Shown here: positions 36,250 to 46,543 of the stretch, piece by piece
How positions within the stretch are numbered: position 1 is the stretch's first letter
How the letters are laid out: each line of letters starts with the position of its first letter
NCBI GenBank assembly: GCA_965644295.1
Contig: CBFFRP010000090.1
Span: 1-64,000, forward strand
Length of the DNA stretch: 64,000 nucleotides
Direction: 5' to 3'
DNA from: Paraphysomonas bandaiensis
Taxonomy: Eukaryota > Chrysophyceae
Made by a program: the position numbers and the translations under genes
Notes under the pieces: model-generated
Told to the model about the DNA's origin: nothing
The model's database searches: none
Seen by the model: only the letters and a program-made list of their open reading frames with translations

Positions 36250-36556
36250 TATTGAACTACAACCAACTCCTACGTGCGTACTTGAAGTTTGGTAAAGTCA
36301 ATCGCTAGTAGTTATCCTGTATTCTATGTAGCAATGAAATACAGAATATACATGACTACAGTATAGGAGTAGCTATTACAAGTATACAAAGAAACTGAAA
36401 ATATAGTAGCTGTTAAAGATATGATTTGTAGAACAGAATGTTGATGTTGGTGAATGACGTGGTTCCTAACTCACAGGGCTACAACATCATAAACTTACTA
36501 TATCTCCTATAATATCAATCAGTCAATATTGCACTAACTAAAAGCGTAAATTAATA
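36250..36556 (+). repeat. Right LTR of the copia element
   Basis: 307 bp, apparently identical to the left LTR base for base; followed by the target duplication AATAC (36557-36561). Confidence 0.95.
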
Positions 36557-36561
36557 AATAC

Positions 36562-37076
36562 ATTAATACTGGCCAATTCATTTGTACGCAGCTCACATCT
36601 TGATATTATTACATTCACAACAAGCCTATTGACTATTGGACGTTTACACAATTAAGATCGCTAAGAGAAGTTTATTGTAATCAAACAAGATGTTACTTCT
36701 TTATTATTATTGCATACACAGTTGTGTGTGGTGTGTGTTGTCATGTAAAAATTTATTTCGTTCTTATCAGCCACTGCTCAACTTCCGTATCTTGAATCGT
36801 CATGATACAATACTTCAGTTTCACAGGTATAGTTATATAGTACCCTTGACTACGTATTACTGTTTTTTACATTGTATTTAACGTATTCTACAGTACTATC
36901 TTAGAGAACCATAAGTATTCCAACGAAACCATCCAAATGATAGCTAGGTGAAATAAATAACTATTATTATTCGATTGCGATATATATACTGCTACTCCTA
37001 CAACCGTGACTTAAAATGATAAGCATTCGAGACAACTATTGGCACTACCACAAGTTGTGAGATGACGCTCACTCTT
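36562..37076. other. Convergent 3' intergenic region, no gene seen
   Basis: AT-rich DNA between the copia insertion and the VIT stop codon. Nothing recognised. Confidence 0.5.
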
Positions 37077-38079
37077 TTATAACGTACCAATGAAGTCCCC
37101 GACAAGTGCACCAACAACATATGCAACAGCTGCGCAGGAACTTCCGAGCACCAAGGTCTCGAATCCAGCTGTGAACCAATGCGTCGATGTGCTGATACAA
37201 CATTGATAAGATCAAAATACATTAGTATAGCAGAAGATTCTCTCACCTGAACGTACTCTTGATGGATCCGAGGAGAAACAGTGCAGCCCCAGTACACACA
37301 AATGCAAGTACAGCCAAGTCACTGTCCCCTAGGAGGTGAAGGGGTCCAAGAAGAAATGGGAGAAGAGGAAGTAAACCAAAGCCCGCAAAAGAAAAAAACA
37401 TAACTAGTCCATCTTTGACGAGCCCGATTTCATCTTCATCTGGTAACTGCAAGCCGAGTTCTTCTGTAACCATTAGGTCCACAAAAAAATCTTCGTACTC
37501 CGCCATTTTACTTACTACTAGCTCGGCATCGGCACTGGACATACCACGCTGAGTAAAAAGTAGAACCATTTCTTTTATTTCGCCCTCCTTATAATTCTTA
37601 TACTCCCATTGTTCGCGTCTTTTTTCGGTGAGGACATAGTCCCTATGAGCCTTGCTGCTCAAGTACTCCCCGGCCCCCATTGCCAGAGCATCAGCGAAGA
37701 CATTCGATAAGCCAAGGATAAGAACTATTTCCCAATTAAATCCACCACCTGATATAGCATCACATGTTTACAACTCGTGTATCATACAGTTTATAGAGTG
37801 TACCTACAGCTCCTGCTATGATTGCAAATGCAGTGAGAATGCCGTCAAGACCACCGAACACCACTGCCTTCAGATACCCGCCACTAGGAGAGTTCTCCTC
37901 CACATGATCTAGTGCTCTCTCATCGTGTATAGCCCTAATAACCCCATAACATACATATACATACATATACACATGCATCACCTGCTCATCTCAGGGTCCA
38001 CATTATTATAAGCCTCTCGAGCAGCTACATATGAGGGACGGTTATCGTCGAGAAGACGGGAAGTTTCTAGCTTTTCCAT
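37077..38079 (-). CDS. VIT1: VIT/CCC1-family vacuolar iron (or manganese) transporter
   Basis: Model: complement of exons 37077-37191, 37247-37748, 37804-37934 and 37982-38079 (281 aa), with introns of 55, 55 and 47 bp. VIT signatures are in order: VVFGGLDGILTAFAIIAGAVG (first membrane helix with the DG metal/proton motif), then ADALAMGAGEYLSSKA (second helix), then a cytosolic helical hairpin rich in Glu (REQWEYKNYKEGEIKEMVLL ... VTEELGLQLPDEDE) that binds metal in plant VIT1. It ends with three hydrophobic helices (MFFSFAGFGLLPLLPFLL, LAVLAFVCTGAALFLLG, AAVAYVVGALVGDFIG). The family exchanges Fe2+ or Mn2+ for protons into vacuoles; the substrate here is inferred. It is divergent from the GGCT-RCC1 gene. 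Confidence 0.92.
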
Positions 38080-38156
38080 TCCTCTCGCACTAATTATGTG
38101 GAGTGAAGCAGACCGAGCACAGCTAAGTATAATGGAATGGTGTGGCAGACATGTAT

Positions 38157-38966
38157 GATGTATGTATGTATGTATGTATGTATGTATGTATGTATGTATG
38201 TATGTATGTATGTATGTATGTATGTATGTATGTATGTATGTATGTATGTATGTATGTATGTATGTATGTATGTATGTATGTATGTATGTATGTATGTATG
38301 TATGTATGTATGTATGTATGTATGTATGTATGTATGTATGTATGTATGTATGTATGTATGTATGTATGTATGTATGTATGTATGTATGTATGTATGTATG
38401 TATGTATGTATGTATGTATGTATGTTTGTATTTATGTATGTATGTATGTATGTTTGTATGTATGTATGTATGTATGTATGTATGTATGTATGTATGTATG
38501 TATGTATGTATGTATGTATGTATGTACAGTATGTATGTATGTGTGTATGTATGTATGTATGTATGTATGTATGTATGTATGTATGTATGTATGTATGTAT
38601 GTATGTATGTATGTATGTATGTATGTATGTATGTATGTATGTATGTATGTATGTATGTATGTATGTATGTATGTATGTATGTATGTATGTATGTATGTAT
38701 GTATGTATGTATGTATGTATGTATGTATGTATGTATGTATGTATGTATGTATGTATGTATGTATGTATGTATGTATGTATGTATGTATGTATGTATGTAT
38801 GTATGTATGTATGTATGTATGTATGTATGTATGTATGTATGTATGTATGTATGTATGTATGTATGTATGTATGTATGTATGTATGTATGTATGTATGTAT
38901 GTATGTATGTATGTATGTATGTATGTATGTATGTATGTACAGTATGTATGTATGTATGTATGTATG

Positions 38967-39000
<34 letters not shown>

Positions 39001-39276
39001 TGTATGTATGTATGTATGTATGTATGTATGTATGTATGTATGTATGTATGTATGTATGTATGTATGTATGTATGTATGTATGTATGTATGTATGTATGTA
39101 TGTATGTATGTATGTATGTATGTATGTATGTATGTACAGTATGTATGTATGTATGTATGTATGTACAGTATGTATGTATGTATGTATGTATGTATGTATG
39201 TATGTATGTATGTATGTATGTATGTATGTATGTATGTATGTATGTATGTATGTATGTATGTATGTATGTATGTGTG
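38157..39276. repeat. (TATG)n tetranucleotide array, ~1.1 kb
   Basis: Almost uninterrupted ATGT/TATG repeat. Clear interruptions: TTTGTATTTATG near 38424-38434, TTTG near 38453, TACAGTATG at about 38525, 38939, 39135 and 39165, and ATATATG near 38968. It fills most of the gap between the VIT and GGCT-RCC1 starts. Frames reading Met-Tyr-Val-Cys through it are not genes. Confidence 0.98.
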
Positions 39277-39333
39277 TGTTAGGAAGGTATGTGGTAGTTG
39301 TTTGGTTGGTTACTGATCCTCATATTGGTGTCA

Positions 39334-41702
39334 ATGGAGTGGGACGAAGCAAATGGCGTATGGAAGGGCAACATGGCCGCCTCTCATCTGTCCTCCTCCA
39401 TCCCCTCTCCTCTCTATATATTTGGTTATGGTTCATTGCTATGGCGTCCAGGTGATCTGCTCTCTCTCTATCCATCCTTCCCGTGTACATCCATGGGATT
39501 CACTCGTCTCTTCTCTCAGAGGAGTATGGATCATAGAGGAACAACAGCATTTCCCGGATATGTTGCCACTCTAGTCAATGACTCTCATCTTAAGAGCATC
39601 GGGTACTTAGAGCCCTCGGCGCCCCCATCTGAGTGTGTCGGTAATGTATTTCTAGTACCGGAGAGTGAAGCAGAGAAACTAATCGAAGAATTGGATTTCA
39701 GAGAGAAAGGAGGGTACCATCGCCATATTATTCCTGTCAAGTTTTTGCGTGCAACCCCACATCATAAGAAGGGTGAAACTGCGGATGCTTTAGTGTACAC
39801 TGGCTCCACTTGTAATCCCAATTTCTCACTGGATGTTAATGATTCTTCCTGGATGGATAAAGTTATAGAGATTATATCGGCGGCTACTGGACCATCAGGA
39901 GACGACGCACAGTACGTACTGAATCTTGCCGCGTATGTGCAATCTCAAGGGGTAACTGATTCTTACCTTTTTGACATTTCTCGGGGAGTGCTGAGGCGAA
40001 TGTGCTCGTGGAGAGCCCGAAGATTACTCCTGGCAGTGCGCGAACTAACTGACAACGATGGGGTGCAAAGTGATGCTGATGAGTTGGCGTATAGAGAGAG
40101 TGGGCAAATATTCGGTTGGGGATCTAATGAAAGCATGCAACTCGGCACACCAGCGGAGGGTGAAACTGATCGCGTGTTTTGTGCACGCCTTTTGGAAGGC
40201 GTTTCGCTCCCTATATCATACCCACGGGGAATTTCTCTTCCACATGGTGGGCGACAGGTTTATGCTGGGGGAGGACGGAGTGGATGCCAGGTTGGAGACC
40301 GCTTGTTCATGTGGGGTGAAGAATTGCTTCGTCCATCCACGGGTTGCTGGGAGTGGATCTGGCGGGCAGATGGAAAGGGAGTGCTGTCAATTACTCAAAT
40401 ATCTCCGCATAAAGTTATGCGCTCTGAAGAAAATGGGAAGGGAATTGTTGTTGTAGAGGGTGTACTAAGCGCTGCATTCGGTCATGGACATATCTTAATA
40501 CTCCGTCTAGATGGAAGCATGATAGCTGTAGGTGACGATTCCAAAGGGCAGTGCTCTGGCGGCTCATGCGGTTCTCTTAATATGTCATTGGATCCTGAAA
40601 CGGGCGCAAACTCTCCTGCTAGTTCTGGGCTTCCATGTATCCTGAAGCTCTCCGCAGGCTTGTGGCACTCGGCGGCTATTGTATCTGGGCATCTTTTCAC
40701 ATGGGGTGATGATGAGTCTTCACGTGTGCTGAATGCCCCCTGGGTCGCACCTGATATATCTTATAATACTGATGTCGATGGAGAAAATTGCTCCAGCAAA
40801 CACTGCGGAGTAGTACCGACTGTTGTGGACGTTGCATGTGGGGCGAAGCACACTGTCGTCATTGACAGTATCGGGCGGGTGTTCACTTTTGGTGACAATG
40901 GGTTCGGACAACTGGGGCGTCCTTTGCAAGATGGTGGGGATGTGAAGGGGAAACGAGGAAAGAGGGTGTGTCCGTACCCCACTGAAATTCAATGGAGAAT
41001 AGATGCTGAATTAGATCCTAGACAAGTGCGGTGGCAGAAGGTGACTACACTCATTGTCGGCTTGTCAACATGTGATGTCTTTGCTCTGCGTGTTTGTTGT
41101 ACCTATTTTGAATGCTCATAATACGTGTAGGTTGTATATATAATATTTTTGTTGTGATAACTGTGCATATTTTTACTGTTAATGGTATATGTTAGGTTAC
41201 TTGTGGTTGGAGCCATAGTATTATCAAAGGTGTTTCTCTGGATGGAATTCCAGTATTTGCCGGCTGGGGACGGGCTGATATGGGTCAGCTACCTGTCTGT
41301 CCCAGCAATATTGTTAACGAAAGAAAGAGTGTCCCTTTTCCATCTCTATTGACCACACCAGTCTTTGATATGGGAGGAGAGTTAGCGGAGGTCTGGTGCG
41401 GATCGGAATTCACCCTCGGCTGCTCAAATAGGGGAGAGCTATGGGGTGTAGGATGGAGTGAGCACGGCAATTTATCGTGTGGAAGGGACCTTCAGGAAAA
41501 TGGAACGATTCTTCAGCATCACAATAACTGGGTACGGACTGGAATGTTATTATCACCTGAAGAAGAAAATCAGCCGGAAGTGTGTAGCAGCAGTAGCTCC
41601 GTAAGCACCGTCAACACACACAAAGTAAAAGTTTGGGAGGGGAGCGTTGCATGTGGCGGCGCTCACTGTATTGCGATTTCTGGATGTATCGGTAATATAT
41701 AA
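39334..41702 (+). CDS. Fusion of a ChaC-type gamma-glutamylcyclotransferase with RCC1 repeats
   Basis: Model: exons 39334-41040 and 41196-41702 (737 aa), intron 155 bp. Residues ~25-240 form a GGCT/ChaC domain: substrate loop YIFGYGSLLWRPGD, GYVATLV, and LDFREKGGYHRH with the expected catalytic Glu. ChaC enzymes cleave glutathione to 5-oxoproline and Cys-Gly. From ~270 on there are RCC1 blades: IFGWGSNESMQLGTP, LFTWGDDESS, VACGAKHTVVIDSIGRVFTF, GDNGFGQLGRP, and in exon 2 VTCGWSHSI and AGWGRADMGQLP, then LWGVGWSEHGN. The second exon was added because it supplies the missing blade across a clean GT-AG junction. Start could also be the in-frame ATG at 39373. RCC1 propellers bind proteins or chromatin; their job here is unknown. 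Confidence 0.88.
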
Positions 41703-42955
41703 TTGCTGCACTCAGTTCCTCTTGTTTTGGTTTGTATGTAGCATAACGCTTTTGTAAAGGACACATCACCAACCAATTCCAGTGACTGGCTGAAATCCCA
41801 CTATTTAAATAATTCGTATGCGTCAGTTAAAACGTTGACCTGACTATTCCACATTGATCAAGAATTGGTGATCCTTTCATGTCTGCTCTGGTGGATTCAT
41901 CCGCTACCAAGTTGGATTTTGATTTGACATTCCTTAATAACACTATCTTTTGTTAATTTTTTGTCACAATTAGTGAATTGAAGTTAACAGAACCTATGGT
42001 TATTAAGTCAAGTGTATTCAAATTCCACTTGGTAGCGAATGAATTAAACAAAGAGGGCATGGAAGAATTTCTAGTCTTTGATCAATATGGAGTAGTTCTG
42101 CCACAAAATATGGATGACAAACAGTCTCGGCTTTGAACCTAACTCGGCATATTGTTCTCAAGTTCGATTACATTCTTAGATAGTTCTTACTTAGTGCTCA
42201 TTGTTTGCAAACGAGGCTACATATAATGAACTCGGTAGGATATAATTACATAATTACAAATAATATATTAATATTTACAACCTATTCTGGAAATTCACAT
42301 AGTATATCTACTTCGATGATTATTGTGAATACTTTCTTATCATTTGAATCACTACAACGGGAATAACTACATATTATTATGATTCTCTCATTCACGAATA
42401 CCTCTTAACACCCTAGGACTCGCACCTTTTCGTGGTATTCTGGGATATATATATATATATCACCGGGAAACTAACGTGAGCCGCATATAGTCAGCATATA
42501 TTGTTCTACCCACTCATAGCCTAACTCTTGTGTGGTACAAGGGACACTTGTGTTTAGACGTCTTTGGGCCTTGACGAATAAACAGGCATCCAGGGTATTG
42601 AGCCGCCTTCTGAAGTCAAGTATCCGGGCTGTTCGCCTTAATGATAGAGAGCAAGGGATATCAGAATTAAGCACTAGTTATTGCTTTTTTAGTTCTGACT
42701 CCTACACGCCTATTGCTAATAACCAGACATTCACTATCTCTTATCTCTTAACGTATATCATACGCGTGAATAAAACAAGATACAATGAATTAATATTAGA
42801 CAAGCGAGTAGACCAGGTTTAATAAAACATATATCGATAGATCCACATTTACATAGCTTACGTGTATTCTTGCCATGAGTATTATTACGCGCACAAATTA
42901 CACATATTCTTTCTAATCACGAAGTTACCTACTACTTCGAATATAGGCCTGGCAT
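41703..42955. other. Convergent 3' intergenic region
   Basis: AT-rich gap between the ends of the GGCT-RCC1 (+) and PRP28 (-) genes. It contains copy B of dispersed repeat family 2 and a pair of inverted words ACTTGGTAGCGAAT / ATCCGCTACCAAGT (near 42030 and 41898). No gene. Confidence 0.5.
42395..42640 (-). repeat. Dispersed repeat family 2, copy B (reverse)
   Basis: Reverse-strand match to 63385-63660, sharing CCCGGATRCTTGACTTCAG, GCCTGTTTATT, GTCAAGGCCCAAAG, GTCCCTTGTACCACACAAG and GGCTATGAGTGGG. A (TA)n expansion replaces part of the repeat near 42447. Its translation contains VPCTTQELGYEWVEQYML. Confidence 0.85.
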
Positions 42956-45900
42956 TCACTTCTTTGCATACATAATCTGGTCTTTCTTTGCGCCTACAAG
43001 TTTACCTGATGTTTTGTCGCGCGTGCCAACTGCAGCTTGTGCAGAGGCATGTCTTGCTAACTCCTGTGGCACATTGGCATTCGTTGACTCCAGGTATTGC
43101 TTAAGTTCAAAAAGAACGTCGGCATCCGCGTCTGTAATGAATGTAATTGCTGTACCAGACTTGCCCGCACGGCCAGTACGACCAATACGGTGACAGTAAT
43201 TTTCGATCTTGTTCGGCATATCGTAGTTGATAACATAGGTGACATCAGGGATATCAAGACCACGCCCAGCCACGTCAGTTGCCACAAGAACCTTAACGTC
43301 GCGCGTATAAACATCAACAATACAACTATAAGTGACGTTGGGATTACCTGAATATCCCCGGACCTAAAGAGCTCCAAGGTTTCTTCTCTCTGATCCTGAC
43401 TGCGTCCACCGTGCAACACACCACATCTGAAACCTGCAGTCTCAGCGTATCGTCCAACCACATCTCCCTGTTTCTTGGCGTTTACAAACACAATTGCCTT
43501 ATCGGTCTCTGTCAATCTGATTGTGCACATCATCAAATTCAATATAAGCAAAAGTGTTCACCACGAGAGATATCGCAACACACAATGAGAAAGGAACATG
43601 AATAATAGTATTCCTACTGGTATGTGTTCACATATTCATACCACACGAGTATCAACATACCTGCGCAGGTTTTCCATAAGTTTGTTCTTTTTCTGCCCTT
43701 CCGCAAGGAAAGAAACGTGCTGTTCTATGCGTTTATTCTTTCCGCTATCTTCGTCTCCGATCTTTATAACCGCAGGGTGACGAAGATACTGCCGAGCGAT
43801 ACGTTCCACTTCCGGTGGCATAGTGGCTGAAAACATAGCTGTAACACGATAGAGCGTGTCACCCCGTTTTGCGTGTTTGACCTATGAGTCATAATACAAT
43901 GAGGTACGATCGAATAGATACATTACAGAAGTTGTCGTTTACTATGTTATGATAAGACACAATACGGAGCATCAAAACGACTCTGAGCTCCATATTTACC
44001 TGTTCTTCTAATTCATTTTCGTCTTCGGACTTAAGTAGCCCACCCATAGCTTCCAACACCTGGACAACCTACATAAAAAAGTGGTCAGCATCAGACCTTT
44101 ACACGTCAGTACACTGATTGCTAGGTGATGACAGCATTGGCTAGGAGTAGGTGTCACCTGAGGTTCGAATCCCATATCAATCATTCGATCTGCCTGTTAA
44201 CCAATTACGCACATTAAGCGTACAAAGTATGTACTCTATGACCAGAATACCTCATCCAGAACAACGTAGTTGCACTGGTTCAGCACCAGATAGTTGCTCT
44301 CGATGCAGTCCACCATACGGCCTGGGGTTCCGATTACGATTTCTACACCTTTCCGCAATATGAATCCCTGCGCATAGACACATCAACAATTACGTCGCAC
44401 ACCTACATGCTACACACCTGCTCCTCAATACTCTGTCCACCCACGACACACACTGTCTCAAAAGATGTGAATTTAGCAAGCTTAATACATTCTTCCTGAA
44501 TTTGCTGCGCGAGCTCTCTGGTTGGGGCTAGAACAACCGCCAATGGTCCTAATATCAGCAAAATTACAAAAAGACTAACTATATCAAGAGATGGTACCTT
44601 CATCGCAACACCGCTTTATTTGGTGCTGGGGAAGATCAAGCATGTACTCGAGGAGTGGTATCAAGAAAGCCGCTGTTTTACCGGAACCAGTCTCTGCTAT
44701 GCCGATAATATCCCTTCTGTCCATTCCTACAATTAAAAGAAATCAAAAACGCACAAAAATAAATATGGTATAAAATAGTCCACTACTATCATTAAAAGTT
44801 TACCACTTATTGTCATGATAATATAAAAGCCGAACCTATAGGAATGGCTTGTCTCTGTATGGGTGAAGGTTTCTCATATCCCATGTACTCAATAGCCTTC
44901 ATTATCGGTACCGGAAAGCCCGCTTCATTCCAAAATCTGAGAGGGAGAGTAGCTCGACCACCTTGAATGCGAATATCAAAGTCCTCTCTAAATATGCGCC
45001 AGTCTCTCTCAGTCATCTTATCCAGTGGTTTGTTGGACCAGTGAGTGTCTTTGACGCTCGATTGCGCCTCCAGTTCTGCCGCCTGCCGCTGCTGGAGAGC
45101 TCGTGCAGCCTGCTCTCTTGCCCGCTCTCTCTGTTTTCTTTCGGAGGCCGTGAGTGTTTCGTCTTGCTCTTCTAGCCTTCGCTGCTCTGCCAAACGTCTC
45201 GACATAAGCTCAGATAGATAATTTGAGTCCTTTCTCTGCTCCCTCAGATCTATTCCAGCGATGTATCCCCGCCCATAGAGTGGATTGATCTTCACTCTGT
45301 TGTTGTAAAGCGGGTTTACATCATTCCGACCGGTGTCATCATTTTCTTCCCAATCGAACTGAAATATGCGCGAAAATTTCTCGGAGGGTTTTACGACCCG
45401 CTTTTTCTTTTCTTTAACGCCGAGGTAGTGATCGCGGATAGCTTTGACCTCATGCTCATGTTCCTCTGCGGCTTTGTTTTCTTCACGTTGCCGACGCAAT
45501 CTGCAAAATGAATATGAATGAGAAAATTGCACAAAAGAACAAGCGGTACGCTGCACATTATAGCATTATCACTACTGTGTATACAACGGAGCAACCTAAC
45601 CTCTCTTGTTCCTCTTTCTCCCTTTCTAGGTAAGCATTTCTACGGCGGTCCTCAAGAGCCTGTCCTGTCACAAACCGCTCATGTGCTATTTTTGCTTCTT
45701 TCATCTTCCTCTCCTCTTCCTCTCGCTTCTGTTGCAGTTTCTGTAATGCTAACTCCTCTCTCTGTTTCTTCGTTAAAAACTTCAGTTTAGGAGCCTCTGT
45801 ATTGTCAGTTTCATCGGATGTCTTTGCAGTTTCTTCTTTTTCTTGAAGAGGTTTCTTCACTGTGTCTCCATTCGACTGTTGTTTTCTCAGTAAAGCCTTA

Positions 45901-46040
45901 GCCTCAGCTCTAGCGGCTATCTCCGCCATTCTCTTGGCCTCCTGCTCTTCCTCCTCCGTCATTGGACGAGAGAATGATGAGACATCACTTGATTCAAACT
46001 CTTCTCGTCCTCGTTTACTACGAGAACCGTTCTCTGTCAT
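42956..46040 (-). CDS. PRP28: PRP28/DDX23 spliceosomal DEAD-box RNA helicase
   Basis: Model: complement of exons 42956-43291, 43348-43516, 43661-43881, 44000-44068, 44158-44193, 44251-44367, 44418-44548, 44598-44726, 44836-45500 and 45601-46040 (770 aa), including a 36-nt microexon. The N-terminal ~330 residues are charged and Arg/Glu-rich with the PRP28 marker [11 protein letters not shown]. Helicase motifs: [16 protein letters not shown] (Q), [11 protein letters not shown] (I), [13 protein letters not shown] (Ia), VIGTPGR (Ib), [16 protein letters not shown] (II), FSATMPPE (III), VFVNAKKQ (IV), [13 protein letters not shown] (V), [13 protein letters not shown] (VI). PRP28 displaces U1 for U6 snRNA at the 5' splice site. 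Divergent from the erlectin-like gene. Confidence 0.96.
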
Positions 46041-46543
46041 TATAAGCTGCTGGGTTGGATGGGCTTGTTGCTCTAGGATGGTATGGAGATGGACGAGAAG
46101 TGCAGCTATCTTCTCTGCATACATACACACATATATGAATATGGATGTATGTATGTACAGTATGGACTGCTGTATGTGTATGTATATGTCTGTAGATTAT
46201 ATACTACATATACGTATACGTATACTACGCTATGACTACAGCAGTATGATTGTTCTAGACAATATGATATACTTCCTATATACTGCGATATACAGTGTAT
46301 TCCTTCCTGTATAACTTAACCATACATCTACGTGTAGGTGTGTATATGATACGGTGATACGGACTCTCTCAGTAGCTATGACTATCTATACATACATACA
46401 TACACATACAGCGCACAGGCCTATGAGGACTATCCTTAACACGCCCCAACATATCGTAAGATCCCACACTACTCCATACACAGATAATCTGCTATGAATA
46501 TTATACAGCACTAGTTGTGAGAGTATCAGAGAGATCATTGAGG
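46041..46543. promoter_or_regulatory. Divergent promoter region, PRP28 / erlectin-like
   Basis: A 503-bp gap between opposed starts. It contains GGATGTATGTATGTACAGTA, palindromic TACGTATACGTATACTA near 46210 and CATACATACATACACATACA near 46390. The words match those in other 5' gaps here; function is inferred. Confidence 0.4.

Larger units (their letters stand above)
31378..36556 (+). mobile_element. Full-length Ty1/copia LTR retrotransposon
   Basis: 5179 bp: LTR (31378-31684), one 1505-codon gag-pol frame without breaks, LTR (36250-36556). The two LTRs look identical throughout, and the element is bounded by a perfect 5-bp duplication AATAC (31373-31377 and 36557-36561). Domain order is gag, protease, integrase, reverse transcriptase, RNase H, which defines copia (Pseudoviridae) rather than gypsy. 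Intact frame, identical LTRs and matching target duplication all point to a very recent insertion. It landed in the tail-to-tail gap between the TTC7-like and VIT genes. Confidence 0.98.

Noticed and set aside
38137-39455. Three overlapping 380-437-aa frames through the TATG array
   Set aside because: Same artefact; all three plus-strand frames are open at once and no conserved domain is present.
44160-44185. GGTTCGAATCCC-like word resembling a tRNA B box
   Set aside because: It is the PRP28 coding sequence for GFEP on the other strand; no acceptor stem or anticodon arm fits around it.
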